From: Chitinophaga oryziterrae
Lineage (GTDB): Bacteria; Bacteroidota; Bacteroidia; Chitinophagales; Chitinophagaceae
Reading direction: 5' to 3'
Assembly (NCBI RefSeq): GCF_009758125.1
Contig: NZ_WRXO01000001.1
Span: 1,736,001 to 1,800,000, forward strand
DNA: 64,000 nucleotides
Each line of letters opens with the position of its first letter. The first letter of the stretch is position 1. Both the position numbers and the translations under genes were made by a program. Under the pieces are notes generated by a model, which saw only the letters and a program-made list of their open reading frames with translations, did no database searches and was not told the DNA's origin. Positions 1-8,763 of the stretch are shown here, piece by piece.

Positions 1-532
1 TTAATTTAATGATCTGTCCGTTTGCAATACCGGCAGGAATAGTGATCCTCACCTGTTTGCCATTAACGGTTAACGTCTGCTGATGGGTCTTATGTGCATC
101 GCGCAGGCTCAGGTGTAACTCCGCATTAAAATCCTGACCACGGTACTTGCGTCCACCGCCGCCGCCACCACTACGCTGACCAAAGAGGGATTCAAAGAAA
201 TCGGAGAAATGTTCGTCTCCAAAGTCGCCCGAGAAGCCGCCACCACTGGCATAACCTGCCTGTGATCTGCCGCCGCCCTGAGATTTAGCCTGCTCGTACT
301 GGTCGGCATGTTTCCAATGCTCTCCGTATTCGTCGTATTTCTTACGCTTCTCCGGATCGCTCAGTACTTCATTCGCCTCGTTAACCTGTTGAAATTTGGT
401 ATTTGCTTCCTTGTCGTTGGGGTTAATGTCCGGATGATATTTCCTGGCCAGTTTTCGGTAAGCCTTTTTAATATCTGCTTCTGAAGCCTTTTTATCAACC
501 CCCAGAATCTTATAATAGTCAATAAAAGCCAT
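1..532 (-). CDS. DnaJ/CbpA-type co-chaperone, 3' end outside window
   Basis: The reading frame begins with ATG at 532 and is still open at base 1, so only the first 177 residues are present. It starts with a J-domain (about residues 4-68) carrying the HPD signature in YHPDINPND, which in this family stimulates DnaK ATPase. A Gly/Ser-rich linker follows, ending in a run of glycines, and then the start of the C-terminal substrate-binding region ([10 protein letters not shown]). No Cys-rich zinc module appears between the linker and the C-terminal region, so it fits the CbpA (type II) class better than classical DnaJ. Cytoplasmic. The J-domain call is firm; the subclass is inferred from a partial protein. 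Confidence 0.9.
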   Translation of the reverse strand, partial: MAFIDYYKILGVDKKASEADIKKAYRKLARKYHPDINPNDKEANTKFQQVNEANEVLSDPEKRKKYDEYGEHWKHADQYEQAKSQGGGRSQAGYASGGGFSGDFGDEHFSDFFESLFGQRSGGGGGGRKYRGQDFNAELHLSLRDAHKTHQQTLTVNGKQVRITIPAGIANGQIIKL

Positions 533-567
533 ATGTAATTTTTATACTCCCTGCAAAATTACAAAAA

Positions 568-774
568 CTAATCCTCTTCAGGGGGGCCTATCTCGGCAAC
601 GCGACCTATTTGTCCATCCTCAAGACGAACTTTTATACCCCGCGAATGAAACGGGGAGGAGGTTAAAAGATCCTTAACAATACCATAAGTGATCTTTCCG
701 CTACGCTGATCCTTTTTGAGAATAATACCCACTTCCAGGCCTGGGTATATATCCTTCCTGTTCTGACCTTCCAT
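568..774 (-). CDS. YwbE-family small protein (DUF2196)
   Basis: A 68-residue protein with the YwbE-like pattern: R-x-x-I-x-P-G-L-x-V near the N-terminus (RKDIYPGLEV), then ILKKDQRSGK, a central GIVKDLLT, and the HSRGIKVRLEDGQIGRV tail. Its length is usual for the family. The function is not established; the fold looks like a small beta-barrel such as those that bind nucleic acid, but that is inference. It lies 35 bp upstream of the DnaJ-type gene on the same strand, so the two may be cotranscribed. Confidence 0.85.
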   Translation of the reverse strand: MEGQNRKDIYPGLEVGIILKKDQRSGKITYGIVKDLLTSSPFHSRGIKVRLEDGQIGRVAEIGPPEED

Positions 775-810
775 AAAATAAAATTAAGCTCCAAAGCTAA
801 CTATTTTTGT

Positions 811-1695
811 TCAGGATGGCATAATGTGACATTCTTTTTTGAATTCCGAAAAGTTAATACCGGTGCTGTTCTTGAAGAATTTACTAAAGTGTGCAATGTC
901 TGAAAATCCCAGTTGCCACGCCACCTCTTTCATACATACATCAGAGTAGGCCGCCTGCCTTTTCGCTTCCAGTACGATCCGCTGGCGGATATGATGACTG
1001 GCAGGATAACCGGTGATTTTCTTTACGATCTCGTTCAGGTAATTAGGAGTGACCGACAGTAATCTGGCGTAGTCTGCTACCTTTTTCTGCTTGCGGAAAT
1101 TCTTTTCCAGGTATGATTTAAATTTCTCTGCCAGTTCAATGTTTCTGGATTGCATAGTAGTTTTCAGTACAGTAGGGAATTGTCTTGTCAGGTAAATGAG
1201 GAAGATCTTAAAATAACGCCTGAGTATTTCTGCTTTGAACGGGTAGCGGTTCCCGCATTCCTTCATCATCTTCTGCGTGATCTCATATATTTCGGCAGAG
1301 ATATCATCCTGGATACGGATGTTCGTTGATTTTGAGAAGGTATCAAAGAAGCCGGAATGATACATCGGATCAAATTCATGTTCATTCTTAAACAGGAAGT
1401 TCTCTGTAAAGAGAAAGAGATACCCTTCCATATCCTGTTCTACTTTTAATTGGTGCACCTGCCCGGGAGTGATACAGAATACGCTGTTTTCGGCAAGCGC
1501 ATACTCTTTCAGATCTACATTCATACTACCGGTGCCTTTTGTGATCCAGATCAATTCTACATAATCCTGCATATGCGGCATCTCATTGTGCAGTCTTACA
1601 TTTTCTTCTGTCCAGCAAAATTCCATGATCACAAATGGTAGTTCAGTTGGCTGATTTTCAAATCTTAACAAAGGGAAGAATTCAGGATACTTCAT
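811..1695 (-). CDS. AraC-family transcriptional regulator
   Basis: A 294-residue regulator. Residues about 30-150 form a cupin-like sensor of the AraC type (FCITPGQVHQL). The last 100 residues carry two helix-turn-helix units, visible in LSVTPNYLNEIVKKITG and MKEVAWQLGFSDIAHFSKFF, the latter being the usual AraC signature. It is clearly paralogous to the AraC gene at 3685-4602: the DNA-binding parts share YPASHHIRQR/FPASHHIRQR and the LEAKRQAAYS block almost unchanged. The two flank a sigma-54 activator. The ligand is unknown. A 12-bp direct repeat upstream (1790-1831) may be its own operator. Confidence 0.93.
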   Translation of the reverse strand: MKYPEFFPLLRFENQPTELPFVIMEFCWTEENVRLHNEMPHMQDYVELIWITKGTGSMNVDLKEYALAENSVFCITPGQVHQLKVEQDMEGYLFLFTENFLFKNEHEFDPMYHSGFFDTFSKSTNIRIQDDISAEIYEITQKMMKECGNRYPFKAEILRRYFKIFLIYLTRQFPTVLKTTMQSRNIELAEKFKSYLEKNFRKQKKVADYARLLSVTPNYLNEIVKKITGYPASHHIRQRIVLEAKRQAAYSDVCMKEVAWQLGFSDIAHFSKFFKNSTGINFSEFKKECHIMPS

Positions 1696-1789
1696 ATGCT
1701 AACGGTTTGGCCCTATAAAGACGAAATACGTGCCTGAATATAATATATTGTTAGTCAGTTGTTTAGTGGCATTCCCGGCATTTGAAAAA

Positions 1790-1831
1790 AACGATATTTC
1801 GCGGTTTTACTATTTTCTTAACGATATTTCG
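1790..1831. repeat. Direct repeat of AACGATATTTCG, possible AraC operator
   Basis: The 12-mer AACGATATTTCG occurs at 1790-1801 and again at 1820-1831, 30 bp apart start to start, or about three helical turns. A weaker inverted relative (CGAAATACG) lies near 1723. The pair sits about 95-135 bp upstream of the minus-strand AraC gene and directly after the stop codon of the sigma-54 regulator. AraC proteins usually bind paired direct repeats, so an operator is plausible; this is inference. Confidence 0.4.
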
Positions 1832-3334
1832 TTATTCCTTCGTGCCGGGGTAGTGTTGCCGCTTAATCCCCAGTTTTTTCATTTTAGATTCCAGGGTAGT
1901 GGGAGGAATGCCCAGTGCCTGGGCGGCCCCTTTTGCGCCGCTTACCCTGCCATTACACTTCGCCAGTACATAGAGGATGTACTCTTTTTCATGCTCTTCC
2001 CAGGTTTTAATGGCAAACCCTGTTTCTGACCGGATATGGGAAGACGATGCCAGCTGCAGGTCCTGTATGTAATCGCCCTTGCATAAAATGGCATTCCTTT
2101 CGATCACGTGTTCCAGCTCGCGGATATTCCCCGGCCAGTCATAAGCTGATAATTGCTGTAACACTTCTGGACTGATCCCTCTGAATACCTTTCCCAGTTT
2201 AGTCCCCATCTGTTGCAGAAAATGTCCGGCCAGCAGGGGAATATCCTCTTTCCTTTCCCGCAGCGGAGGGATGTAGATAGGAAATACGTTCAGGCGAAAG
2301 TAAAGGTCGGCCCGGAACCTGCCTGCCATTACTTCCTTATCCAGCTCACGGTTGGTGGCCGCAATGATCCGCACATTCACCTTAATCACTTTGTTGCTGC
2401 CCAGGTGTTCTATCTCTTTCTCCTGCAGGGCGCGCAGCAGTTTCGCCTGTAATTCAAGCGGTAGTTCGCCTATTTCATCCAGGAACAGTGTGCTGCCGTC
2501 CGCCACCTCAAATTTACCAATGCGTTTCTCAATGGCGCCGGTAAAAGCCCCCTTTTCATGACCGAACAACTCGGACTCGATCAGCTGCGGTGGCAGGGCC
2601 GCGCAATTCAGCTTTACCAGCGTTTTGGCGGCACGGGATGACAGACGGTGGATAGCCTGCGCAATCAGCTCTTTCCCTGTTCCTGTTTCTCCCAGCAAAA
2701 GCACAGAAGTATCCGTCCTGCTTACCATGCTGATATGATCAAACACTTCAAGCAGCGGTTTACTTTTACCGATCATTTCTTCAAAAGGATAGTTCTCAGG
2801 TACAGAAGAGGGAATTAATTCATTGTTTAATTTCTCATGTAGCAGGATATAAGAAACCTGTATGGCGATAAGGTCGGCCAGCTTCTCAAATATTTCAGGA
2901 GAAGGGAAATGATGCTCCTGAAAAGACTCCATCGCCAGATAGCCGGTCAATGCATTATTTACATATAACGGGATAATACAGGCACTTTTAAAACCACTTT
3001 CTTTATGTAACAAGGACAAGGGAAAACGGGAAAATGAATTAATTTGATGGTGGTGAATAATAAATGGTTTCGACTGGGTCAGTGCACCCTCGCATATGAA
3101 CGTGTTTTTAAATAAATTCTGTTTTACGAGGGGATGCATATTCTCTGTAAAGCAGGAGTAGTGGATATATCCCTCAGCATACACGACGATATAAGAAGAA
3201 TCAAAATTGATAATTCTGCGCAACTCTTTTTTAGTATTGTTCATGAACTGTTTCCTGTTAATAACAGGCGTAACTGCATTTTTGACATTATAAGGTTGAT
3301 CCTTTCCCGACGGTTCATTTCTTGTTCTTTTCAT
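1832..3334 (-). CDS. Sigma-54-dependent activator with GAF sensor domain
   Basis: A 500-residue enhancer-binding protein. An N-terminal GAF-like sensor (about 30-170) is followed by an AAA+ domain (about 185-425) with Walker A GETGTGKE, the sigma-54 contact loop GAFTGA, and Walker B LFLDEIGEL. A Fis-type helix-turn-helix ends the protein (GAAQALGIPPTTLESKMKKL). The intact GAFTGA loop argues that it truly works with sigma-54. There is no receiver domain, so the signal is probably a small ligand or redox cue bound by the GAF domain. It is transcribed away from the AraC gene at 3685, whose upstream region holds a sigma-54 promoter and a candidate enhancer repeat. Confidence 0.95.
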   Translation of the reverse strand: MKRTRNEPSGKDQPYNVKNAVTPVINRKQFMNNTKKELRRIINFDSSYIVVYAEGYIHYSCFTENMHPLVKQNLFKNTFICEGALTQSKPFIIHHHQINSFSRFPLSLLHKESGFKSACIIPLYVNNALTGYLAMESFQEHHFPSPEIFEKLADLIAIQVSYILLHEKLNNELIPSSVPENYPFEEMIGKSKPLLEVFDHISMVSRTDTSVLLLGETGTGKELIAQAIHRLSSRAAKTLVKLNCAALPPQLIESELFGHEKGAFTGAIEKRIGKFEVADGSTLFLDEIGELPLELQAKLLRALQEKEIEHLGSNKVIKVNVRIIAATNRELDKEVMAGRFRADLYFRLNVFPIYIPPLRERKEDIPLLAGHFLQQMGTKLGKVFRGISPEVLQQLSAYDWPGNIRELEHVIERNAILCKGDYIQDLQLASSSHIRSETGFAIKTWEEHEKEYILYVLAKCNGRVSGAKGAAQALGIPPTTLESKMKKLGIKRQHYPGTKE

Positions 3335-3461
3335 GGTCTGTATATAAATATCGCATCCTCAATGCAGGGCTGAACTGTTTTACTGGATCATAGCTAATAA
3401 GCTCCGGAGTATATGTTGGCCTAAACACTTGTGAAAATAATCAAAAAATCCAGCCCTGGAT

Positions 3462-3512
3462 ATTCACTAAATAGCGTGACAACGATTAGTGAATTCACTC
3501 TATTTGGTGAAT
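3462..3512. promoter_or_regulatory. Inverted repeat, candidate enhancer site for the sigma-54 activator
   Basis: ATTCACTAAATAG at 3462-3474 and CTATTTGGTGAAT at 3500-3512 are inverted copies with 12 of 13 positions matching. Between them lies a perfect 12-bp palindrome, AGTGAATTCACT, at 3488-3499. The block lies roughly 80-130 bp upstream of the start site predicted from the sigma-54 promoter at 3565-3580, which is the normal distance for an enhancer-binding protein site. Confidence 0.55.
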
Positions 3513-3564
3513 TAGAGCTGAGTAGTATTCGCTTAATATATTGATAATCAAATAATTGAATGGG

Positions 3565-3580
3565 TGGTATGTATTTTGCC
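3565..3580 (+). promoter_or_regulatory. Sigma-54 (-24/-12) promoter
   Basis: TGGTATGTATTTTGCC matches the sigma-54 consensus TGGCACG-N4-TTGCW in spacing and in the key bases: GG at 3566-3567 and GC at 3578-3579, with exactly 10 bp between. The predicted start is near 3591, giving a leader of about 95 nt before the AraC gene at 3685. The divergent neighbour encodes a sigma-54 activator. The remaining part of the 350-bp gap (3335-3684) shows no further gene. Confidence 0.7.
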
Positions 3581-3684
3581 TCTTAGGAGGGAAAATCTGA
3601 GACCCATGAAAATGCCTTGTTCCTTAGCCAAGCCAGTTAGCGTTTTATAGACCCATTAAGTACACAACAATTAATTACCTCTCT

Positions 3685-4602
3685 ATGACAAGTATGATCC
3701 GGTATTCCTGTAAACGGCAGCCAGATGACAGATCCTGGTTCGCAATGCAACACACCACCACCAATTTGCCTTCTTTTGAATTAGATGCAATCGAATGTGG
3801 AGAACATCTTTTACGACTTAACAACGATGCTCCGCATCGCAATAACTACTTTAAAATAGTATGGATCACCGCAGGTTCGGGTACCTGTCAGATAGATCTG
3901 GAACAGATGGACCTGACACCTGATCGCGTGTACTGTATCACTCCCGGCCAGTTACATCATTTCAGGGCCAACGATGATGTAAGAGGATATATACTTACCT
4001 TTTCCCCTGATTTTTTATTGATACCGGACGATACGACCTCCCTCATCTTTCGTGCAAACTCCCTGCAAAAGAATGCCTACGCCAGGGTCATAAAAGTAAA
4101 TGAAGAAATGCAGAAAGAGATGCTGGACATGCTGCAGAAAATGTTGAAAGAGTATTATAACTTTTTCCTGTTAAGATCAGAGATCCTGCGTGGCCTGCTG
4201 AAGATCTTCCTGATCTATTTAACACGGCAGTACGAACCTTCCACCACCAATGCAGTGAAACCGAAGACGATAGACCTGGTCAACAAATTCTTCGACATCG
4301 TTGAGAAAAAATACATGACCCACAAACTGGTATCCGTATACGCAGAAGAATTATGTATCACTCCTAATCATCTCAATGAAATTGTAAAAAAGGCTTCCGG
4401 TTTCCCTGCCAGTCATCATATCCGCCAGCGCGTGCTGCTGGAAGCAAAAAGACAGGCTGCTTATTCAGGGGCCAGCATGAAAGAGATTGCCTATAACCTG
4501 GGCTTTGAAGATATCTCTCACTTCAGCAAGTTCTTTAAAAACCTCTCAGGACTCAATTTTACCAATTATAAAAAGACAGCTATTCAATATGCACGCTACT
4601 GA
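3685..4602 (+). CDS. AraC-family transcriptional regulator (paralogue)
   Basis: A 305-residue AraC regulator with an N-terminal cupin-like sensor (VYCITPGQLHHF near residue 95) and a C-terminal double helix-turn-helix (LCITPNHLNEIVKKASG and MKEIAYNLGFEDISHFSKFF). It is a diverged copy of the regulator at 811-1695. The start at ATG 3685 places it downstream of a sigma-54 promoter, so its expression is probably switched on by the divergent activator. It lies directly upstream of the glycosyltransferase/polyketide operon on the same strand and is the likeliest local regulator of that operon; this last point is inference from position. Confidence 0.93.
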   Translation: MTSMIRYSCKRQPDDRSWFAMQHTTTNLPSFELDAIECGEHLLRLNNDAPHRNNYFKIVWITAGSGTCQIDLEQMDLTPDRVYCITPGQLHHFRANDDVRGYILTFSPDFLLIPDDTTSLIFRANSLQKNAYARVIKVNEEMQKEMLDMLQKMLKEYYNFFLLRSEILRGLLKIFLIYLTRQYEPSTTNAVKPKTIDLVNKFFDIVEKKYMTHKLVSVYAEELCITPNHLNEIVKKASGFPASHHIRQRVLLEAKRQAAYSGASMKEIAYNLGFEDISHFSKFFKNLSGLNFTNYKKTAIQYARY

Positions 4603-4610
4603 TACACATT

Positions 4611-4644
4611 ATTCACAGTTTCAGGTATTACTGAAGCTGTGAAT
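4611..4644 (+). terminator. Stem-loop after the AraC gene
   Basis: ATTCACAGTTTCAG (4611-4624) pairs with CTGAAGCTGTGAAT (4631-4644) over 14 positions with one G-T wobble and a 6-nt loop. It begins 9 bp after the AraC stop codon. There is no run of T after it, so it may be a weak terminator or an mRNA-stabilising hairpin. The rest of the 210-bp gap before 4813 shows no gene and no clear promoter. Confidence 0.5.
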
Positions 4645-4812
4645 ACGATACACCCTGTGGAACAATCTGCTCAGTTGTGTACCTGCTTTTTTAAGTAGTG
4701 GCCGCTTTAAAAGCCCGGTACACATCGCTCTGCCCAACAATAGGAACTTTGGTTTGCTTCTTGCCGGTACAAGACGGGAAGTCATTATTCCATTGTAAAT
4801 CCTAATATTAAT

Positions 4813-5841
4813 ATGAGCGTTCAAGAGCATGGGCAGCGCCTGAAAATTTTTACCTGGCATACGCATAGTAGCTACCTGTATTATTTATCACAGGGGAATT
4901 ATGACATTTACATTCCTGTTAATAAACAGGATACGCCTGGTTATACAGGGAAAGGAAAGACATTGCCATTTGGGGCCAACGTGTTTGAAGTGCCTGCCGA
5001 AATGGTAAAGGATATGTCTTTCGATTGTATCCTGTATCAGTCTACAAAAGATTACCTGGTAGATCAGTATGCCATTCTATCGCCCGCCCAGCGAAAGCTG
5101 CCACGTATTTACCTGGAACATAATACACCTTCTAAAAGTCCGGTTTCAACAAAACATGTCGTCAATGACCGCCGCATTTGCCTGGTACATGTAACACATT
5201 ATAACAGGTTGATGTGGGATAACAACCGTACACCCACTACCGTAATAGAGCATGGGGTCACTATGCCCGAAGTTCCTTATACAGGCGAGCAGCAACGCGG
5301 TATCACTACCATCAATCACCTGCCGCAGAGAGGCCGTACCGTTGGCTGGGACATTTTTAAACAGGTCAGGAATATCCTGCCGGTAGATTTTGCAGGTGCC
5401 GGTAATGAGGAAGAAGGGCTGGGTGTGATACCATATGCACAGCTATCTGCTTTCCGTGGTAAATACCGTTTTTACTTTCATCCTGTAAGACATACCAGCC
5501 TGGCCCTGTCCGTATGCGAAGCCATGATGCAGGGAATGCCGGTGGTAGGACTCGCCACGACAGACCTGGTGACTGTTATAGAAAACGGGAAGAATGGTTT
5601 TATCCATACGGATATTACTTACCTGATAAAGAAAATGAGATTATTGCTGGATGATCCCGAACTGGCAATAAAAATAGGAAGAGAAGCACAGCTGACCGCT
5701 ATGAAGCGGTTTAATATCATTCGCTTTACGGCCGGGTGGGAACGTCTTTTCCATACTGTTTGCGGCGGAGAAATGGCCGAAACATTATACAATGAGCAAT
5801 GGTTCGGTAAACAAACACTCACCAGGGAAAACAAACCGTAA
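4813..5841 (+). CDS. GT-B fold glycosyltransferase (GT4-like)
   Basis: A 342-residue protein with the C-terminal half of a GT-B enzyme: a nucleotide-sugar site with the paired acidic pattern in SVCEAMMQGMPVVGL followed by VIENGKNGFI, and a closing helix region (LLLDDPELAIKIGREAQL). No signal peptide or membrane helix is visible, so it should act in the cytoplasm or at the inner face of the membrane. It is 35 bp upstream of the FAD oxidoreductase and shares its direction, which makes it a likely first gene of the polyketide operon. It could glycosylate the phenolic product, but it could equally be an unrelated envelope enzyme. Donor and acceptor are unknown. Confidence 0.8.
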   Translation: MSVQEHGQRLKIFTWHTHSSYLYYLSQGNYDIYIPVNKQDTPGYTGKGKTLPFGANVFEVPAEMVKDMSFDCILYQSTKDYLVDQYAILSPAQRKLPRIYLEHNTPSKSPVSTKHVVNDRRICLVHVTHYNRLMWDNNRTPTTVIEHGVTMPEVPYTGEQQRGITTINHLPQRGRTVGWDIFKQVRNILPVDFAGAGNEEEGLGVIPYAQLSAFRGKYRFYFHPVRHTSLALSVCEAMMQGMPVVGLATTDLVTVIENGKNGFIHTDITYLIKKMRLLLDDPELAIKIGREAQLTAMKRFNIIRFTAGWERLFHTVCGGEMAETLYNEQWFGKQTLTRENKP

Positions 5842-5876
5842 ATTGTTTAAATTGTGCCTGATTATTGACTTGAACA

Positions 5877-7001
5877 ATGAGGGATGTCATCATAGCCGGG
5901 GGGGGACTGGCAGGGCTCACCAGCGCTATCCATCTGTCCCGTGCGGGTTTACACGTTACTGTTGTCGAGAAGCACCCATATCCCAGACATAAAGTTTGCG
6001 GAGAGTACATCTCTAATGAAGTATTGCCTTACCTGCAATGGTTAGGGGCAGACCCCGCTGTGCTGCAACCTGCACAGATCAACCGTGTAAGTATTTCCGC
6101 CATTACCGGTAAGATGGTGGAAACCATACTGCCTATGGGCGGTTTTGGCATCAGCCGCTATACCTTCGATCAGTTCCTGATGCAGCAGGCCGTCAACAAT
6201 GGTTGTGAACTGCTGGAAGATACGGTAACGGATATCCTTTTTGAAGATAACAGCTTCAACGTCAGCACCGCAGAGAACGGCTTGTTAAAAGCCCGCTTCG
6301 TACTGGGTGCTTATGGCAAACGTGCCATACTGGATCAGCAACTGAAAAGATCGTTCTTACAGGAACGCTCTCCCTGGCTGGCGGTAAAGGGGCATTATAA
6401 AGGCGGCTTCCCGGACGGGCTCGTAGCCTTGCATAACTTCAGCGGTGGCTACTGCGGCGTTTCTAAAGTAGAGAATGATATTATCAATATCTGCTACCTG
6501 GTGAACTACAACACCTTCAAACAATACAAAAACATAGATACACACCGGGAACAGGTACTATACCGGAATAAACACCTGAAAGAGGTCTTTGAGAACAGTG
6601 AACCGATATTCGACCGCCCACTGACCATCAGCCAGGTATCCTTTGCTGCAAAGGAGAAAGTAGATCAGCATATTTTAATGACAGGCGATACCGCCGGCTT
6701 AATACATCCGCTTTGCGGAAACGGTATGGCAATGGCCATCCATAGCGCTAAAATAGCGTCCGAAGAAGTACTGGACTTCTTTACAACAAATTCTCCTTCC
6801 CGTAATACACTGGAAAATAACTATATTAAAAACTGGAACAATGCTTTTGGAAAGAGAATCGCTGCCGGTAAACTGTTATCTGCCCTGTTCAGAAAACACC
6901 GGCTTTCAACAGCTATTATGAAAGGATTAGTACTGTTCCCAATGCTGTTGCCGGTCATCATCCGGCAAACACACGGGAAAGAATTAAACGTGACCGACTG
7001 A
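5877..7001 (+). CDS. FAD-dependent oxidoreductase (geranylgeranyl reductase/monooxygenase-like)
   Basis: A 374-residue flavoprotein. The N-terminal dinucleotide fold is GGGLAGLTSAIHLSRAG, followed by the VEKHPYPRHKVCGEYIS segment typical of the geranylgeranyl reductase-like and aromatic-ring hydroxylase group, and a second FAD motif near residue 265 (MTGDTAGLIHPLCGNG). In bacterial phenolic lipid clusters (srsABC type) a similar flavoprotein hydroxylates the aromatic ring made by the type III polyketide synthase. Its stop codon overlaps the start of the methyltransferase by one base (TGATG), so they are translationally coupled. Reduction of an alkyl chain or of a quinone is an alternative role. 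Confidence 0.85.
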   Translation: MRDVIIAGGGLAGLTSAIHLSRAGLHVTVVEKHPYPRHKVCGEYISNEVLPYLQWLGADPAVLQPAQINRVSISAITGKMVETILPMGGFGISRYTFDQFLMQQAVNNGCELLEDTVTDILFEDNSFNVSTAENGLLKARFVLGAYGKRAILDQQLKRSFLQERSPWLAVKGHYKGGFPDGLVALHNFSGGYCGVSKVENDIINICYLVNYNTFKQYKNIDTHREQVLYRNKHLKEVFENSEPIFDRPLTISQVSFAAKEKVDQHILMTGDTAGLIHPLCGNGMAMAIHSAKIASEEVLDFFTTNSPSRNTLENNYIKNWNNAFGKRIAAGKLLSALFRKHRLSTAIMKGLVLFPMLLPVIIRQTHGKELNVTD

Positions 7002-7714
7002 TGTTTATAAACACCCGGCAAAGGACCCTGGCGCCCGAGATCATGGACGACTTTCTGCTGGAAGGGGATGAACTGAAGGACAACCTCGACGAGATTGCAC
7101 AGATCAACCGCCTTCTGGGAGGCAATAAAGCTACTTTAAGCGGAGTAGCTGCCCTGCTGCTGCAGATAACTCCCGGGCAGACCATCACCATCGCAGACAT
7201 CGGCTGTGGCAACGGCGATATGCTGAGAGAGCTATCGGATTACGGAAAGGAACATAAACTACAACTGAAACTATTGGGCATCGATGCAAATAACTTTACT
7301 GTTAGTCACGCTACTGCCTTATCCGCAAACTATCCGGATATCAGTTACGAATGTATAGATGTCATGGACGGGTCGTTTGAGCATATCTCCTATGATATCC
7401 TGTTATGCACCCTCACCCTGCATCATTTTAAAACAGGAGAGATCATACAGTTAATGAACCGGTTCCGCCGCAAAGCCAGGATAGGTATCGTGATTAACGA
7501 CCTGCAACGCAGTGCTCTGGCTTACCGTTTGTTCCAGCTGGTATGTATAGTGTGCCGGTTGGGCAAAATTTCAAGGGAAGATGGGCTTACCTCTATTCTC
7601 CGGGGCTTTAAAAGAAAGGAGATCGTTGAATTGTCAGAAAAACTAAATATCGTACATTATACCCTCAGATGGAAATGGGCTTTCCGTTACCAGTGGATAA
7701 TTTCAAATTTATGA
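7001..7714 (+). CDS. Class I SAM-dependent methyltransferase
   Basis: A 237-residue protein with the SAM motif I IADIGCGNGDML (about residue 65), an acidic end of strand 2 (LLGIDANN) and a motif IV region (DILLCTLTLHHF). The ATG at 7001 uses the last base of the preceding stop codon, and its own stop overlaps the type III polyketide synthase start as ATGA at 7711. By its position between a flavoprotein and the synthase, it probably O- or C-methylates the phenolic product, as SrsB does in Streptomyces; the site of methylation cannot be read from sequence. Confidence 0.88.
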   Translation: MFINTRQRTLAPEIMDDFLLEGDELKDNLDEIAQINRLLGGNKATLSGVAALLLQITPGQTITIADIGCGNGDMLRELSDYGKEHKLQLKLLGIDANNFTVSHATALSANYPDISYECIDVMDGSFEHISYDILLCTLTLHHFKTGEIIQLMNRFRRKARIGIVINDLQRSALAYRLFQLVCIVCRLGKISREDGLTSILRGFKRKEIVELSEKLNIVHYTLRWKWAFRYQWIISNL

Positions 7715-8763
7715 GCGTTAAAATACAAGCTGTTGCGAAGGCCTTACCTCAGTATTCAAGAACTACAGAAGAGATCATACCTTTCCTGGACCTCTGGTTA
7801 GCCGGACAGGAAGACCGCTTCGTCCGCAAAGTGAAGAAGATTTTTGAGAATGCTGCGGTAGATAAGCGTTATTCGATCATGAGTCCTGAAGAAGTGTTTA
7901 ACAACACTTCCTTCGAAGAGAAAAATGACATTTATGTAAGAGAAGTAACCATCCTGGGCAAAAAATGCCTCAAAGATGCCCTGGAAAAAGCAGGCTTGCA
8001 GCCCCGCGACCTGGACTATATCATCACCGTAAGCTGTACCGGGATCATGATCCCTTCTATGGACGCTTACCTGATCAATGAGATGCAGTTACGCCAGGAT
8101 ATCGTTCGCCTGCCTGTTACAGAAATGGGCTGTGCTGCCGGCATATCAGGCATGATCTACGCCAAAAAGTTCCTGGAAGCCAATCCAGGCAAGCGTGCAG
8201 CCGTTATTGCGGTAGAATCGCCTACCGCTACTTTCCAACTGGACGATTTTTCTATGGCTAATATTGTAAGTGCTGCTATCTTTGGGGATGGAGCGGCCTG
8301 TGTAATATTGTCTTCCTTTGAGGAAGATAAAGGGCCTGAGATCATTGCCGAAGAGATGTACCACTTCTTTGATGCCATACATATGATGGGTTTTAAACTC
8401 ACCAATACCGGCTTACAGATGGTGCTGGACGTGGAAGTGCCGGAACGTATCGCGGCTCACTTCCCCGATATTGTGCATCCTTTCCTGGCAAGGTACGGTA
8501 CTTCCATTGAAGAGGTCAATCACCTGATCTTCCACCCCGGTGGTAAAAAGATCATACAAACAGTAGAAGAACTGTTTGGAGGGCTGGGTAAAAATATAGA
8601 TGATACTAAAGAGGTGTTGCGCCTGTATGGTAATATGTCCAGCGCTACCGTACTGTATGTGCTGGAACTAATGATGGACAAGGGAATTCCCGCCGGTGAT
8701 AAGGGGCTGATGCTGAGTTTTGGCCCGGGCTTTTCTGCACAGAGAATCTTATTACAATGGTAA
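7711..8763 (+). CDS. Type III polyketide synthase (chalcone/stilbene synthase family)
   Basis: 350 residues, the normal length for the family. All three catalytic residues are visible: Cys141 in EMGCAAGISG, His275 in IFHPGGKK and Asn308 in YGNMSSATV. Also present are the gatekeeper strand TVSCTGIMIPSMDAYL and FGDGAACVIL, and the C-terminal SFGPGFSAQ loop. The start is taken at ATG 7711 (MSVKIQAVAK) because it makes an ATGA overlap with the methyltransferase; an upstream in-frame ATG at 7669 would lie deep inside that gene. Such enzymes extend an acyl starter with malonyl-CoA and cyclise it to resorcinols, resorcylic acids or pyrones. The neighbouring carrier protein and FAS-like enzymes suggest a dedicated fatty acyl starter. 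Confidence 0.95.
   Translation: MSVKIQAVAKALPQYSRTTEEIIPFLDLWLAGQEDRFVRKVKKIFENAAVDKRYSIMSPEEVFNNTSFEEKNDIYVREVTILGKKCLKDALEKAGLQPRDLDYIITVSCTGIMIPSMDAYLINEMQLRQDIVRLPVTEMGCAAGISGMIYAKKFLEANPGKRAAVIAVESPTATFQLDDFSMANIVSAAIFGDGAACVILSSFEEDKGPEIIAEEMYHFFDAIHMMGFKLTNTGLQMVLDVEVPERIAAHFPDIVHPFLARYGTSIEEVNHLIFHPGGKKIIQTVEELFGGLGKNIDDTKEVLRLYGNMSSATVLYVLELMMDKGIPAGDKGLMLSFGPGFSAQRILLQW

Noticed and set aside
4740..4760. Possible second sigma-54 promoter before the glycosyltransferase (GG...TTTGC near 4751)
   Set aside because: The spacing between GG and GC is 11 instead of 10 bp, and the -24 region is poor.
7669..7710. Upstream ATG for the type III polyketide synthase
   Set aside because: It would add 14 residues overlapping the methyltransferase; the ATGA junction at 7711 is the standard coupled start and matches the family N-terminus.
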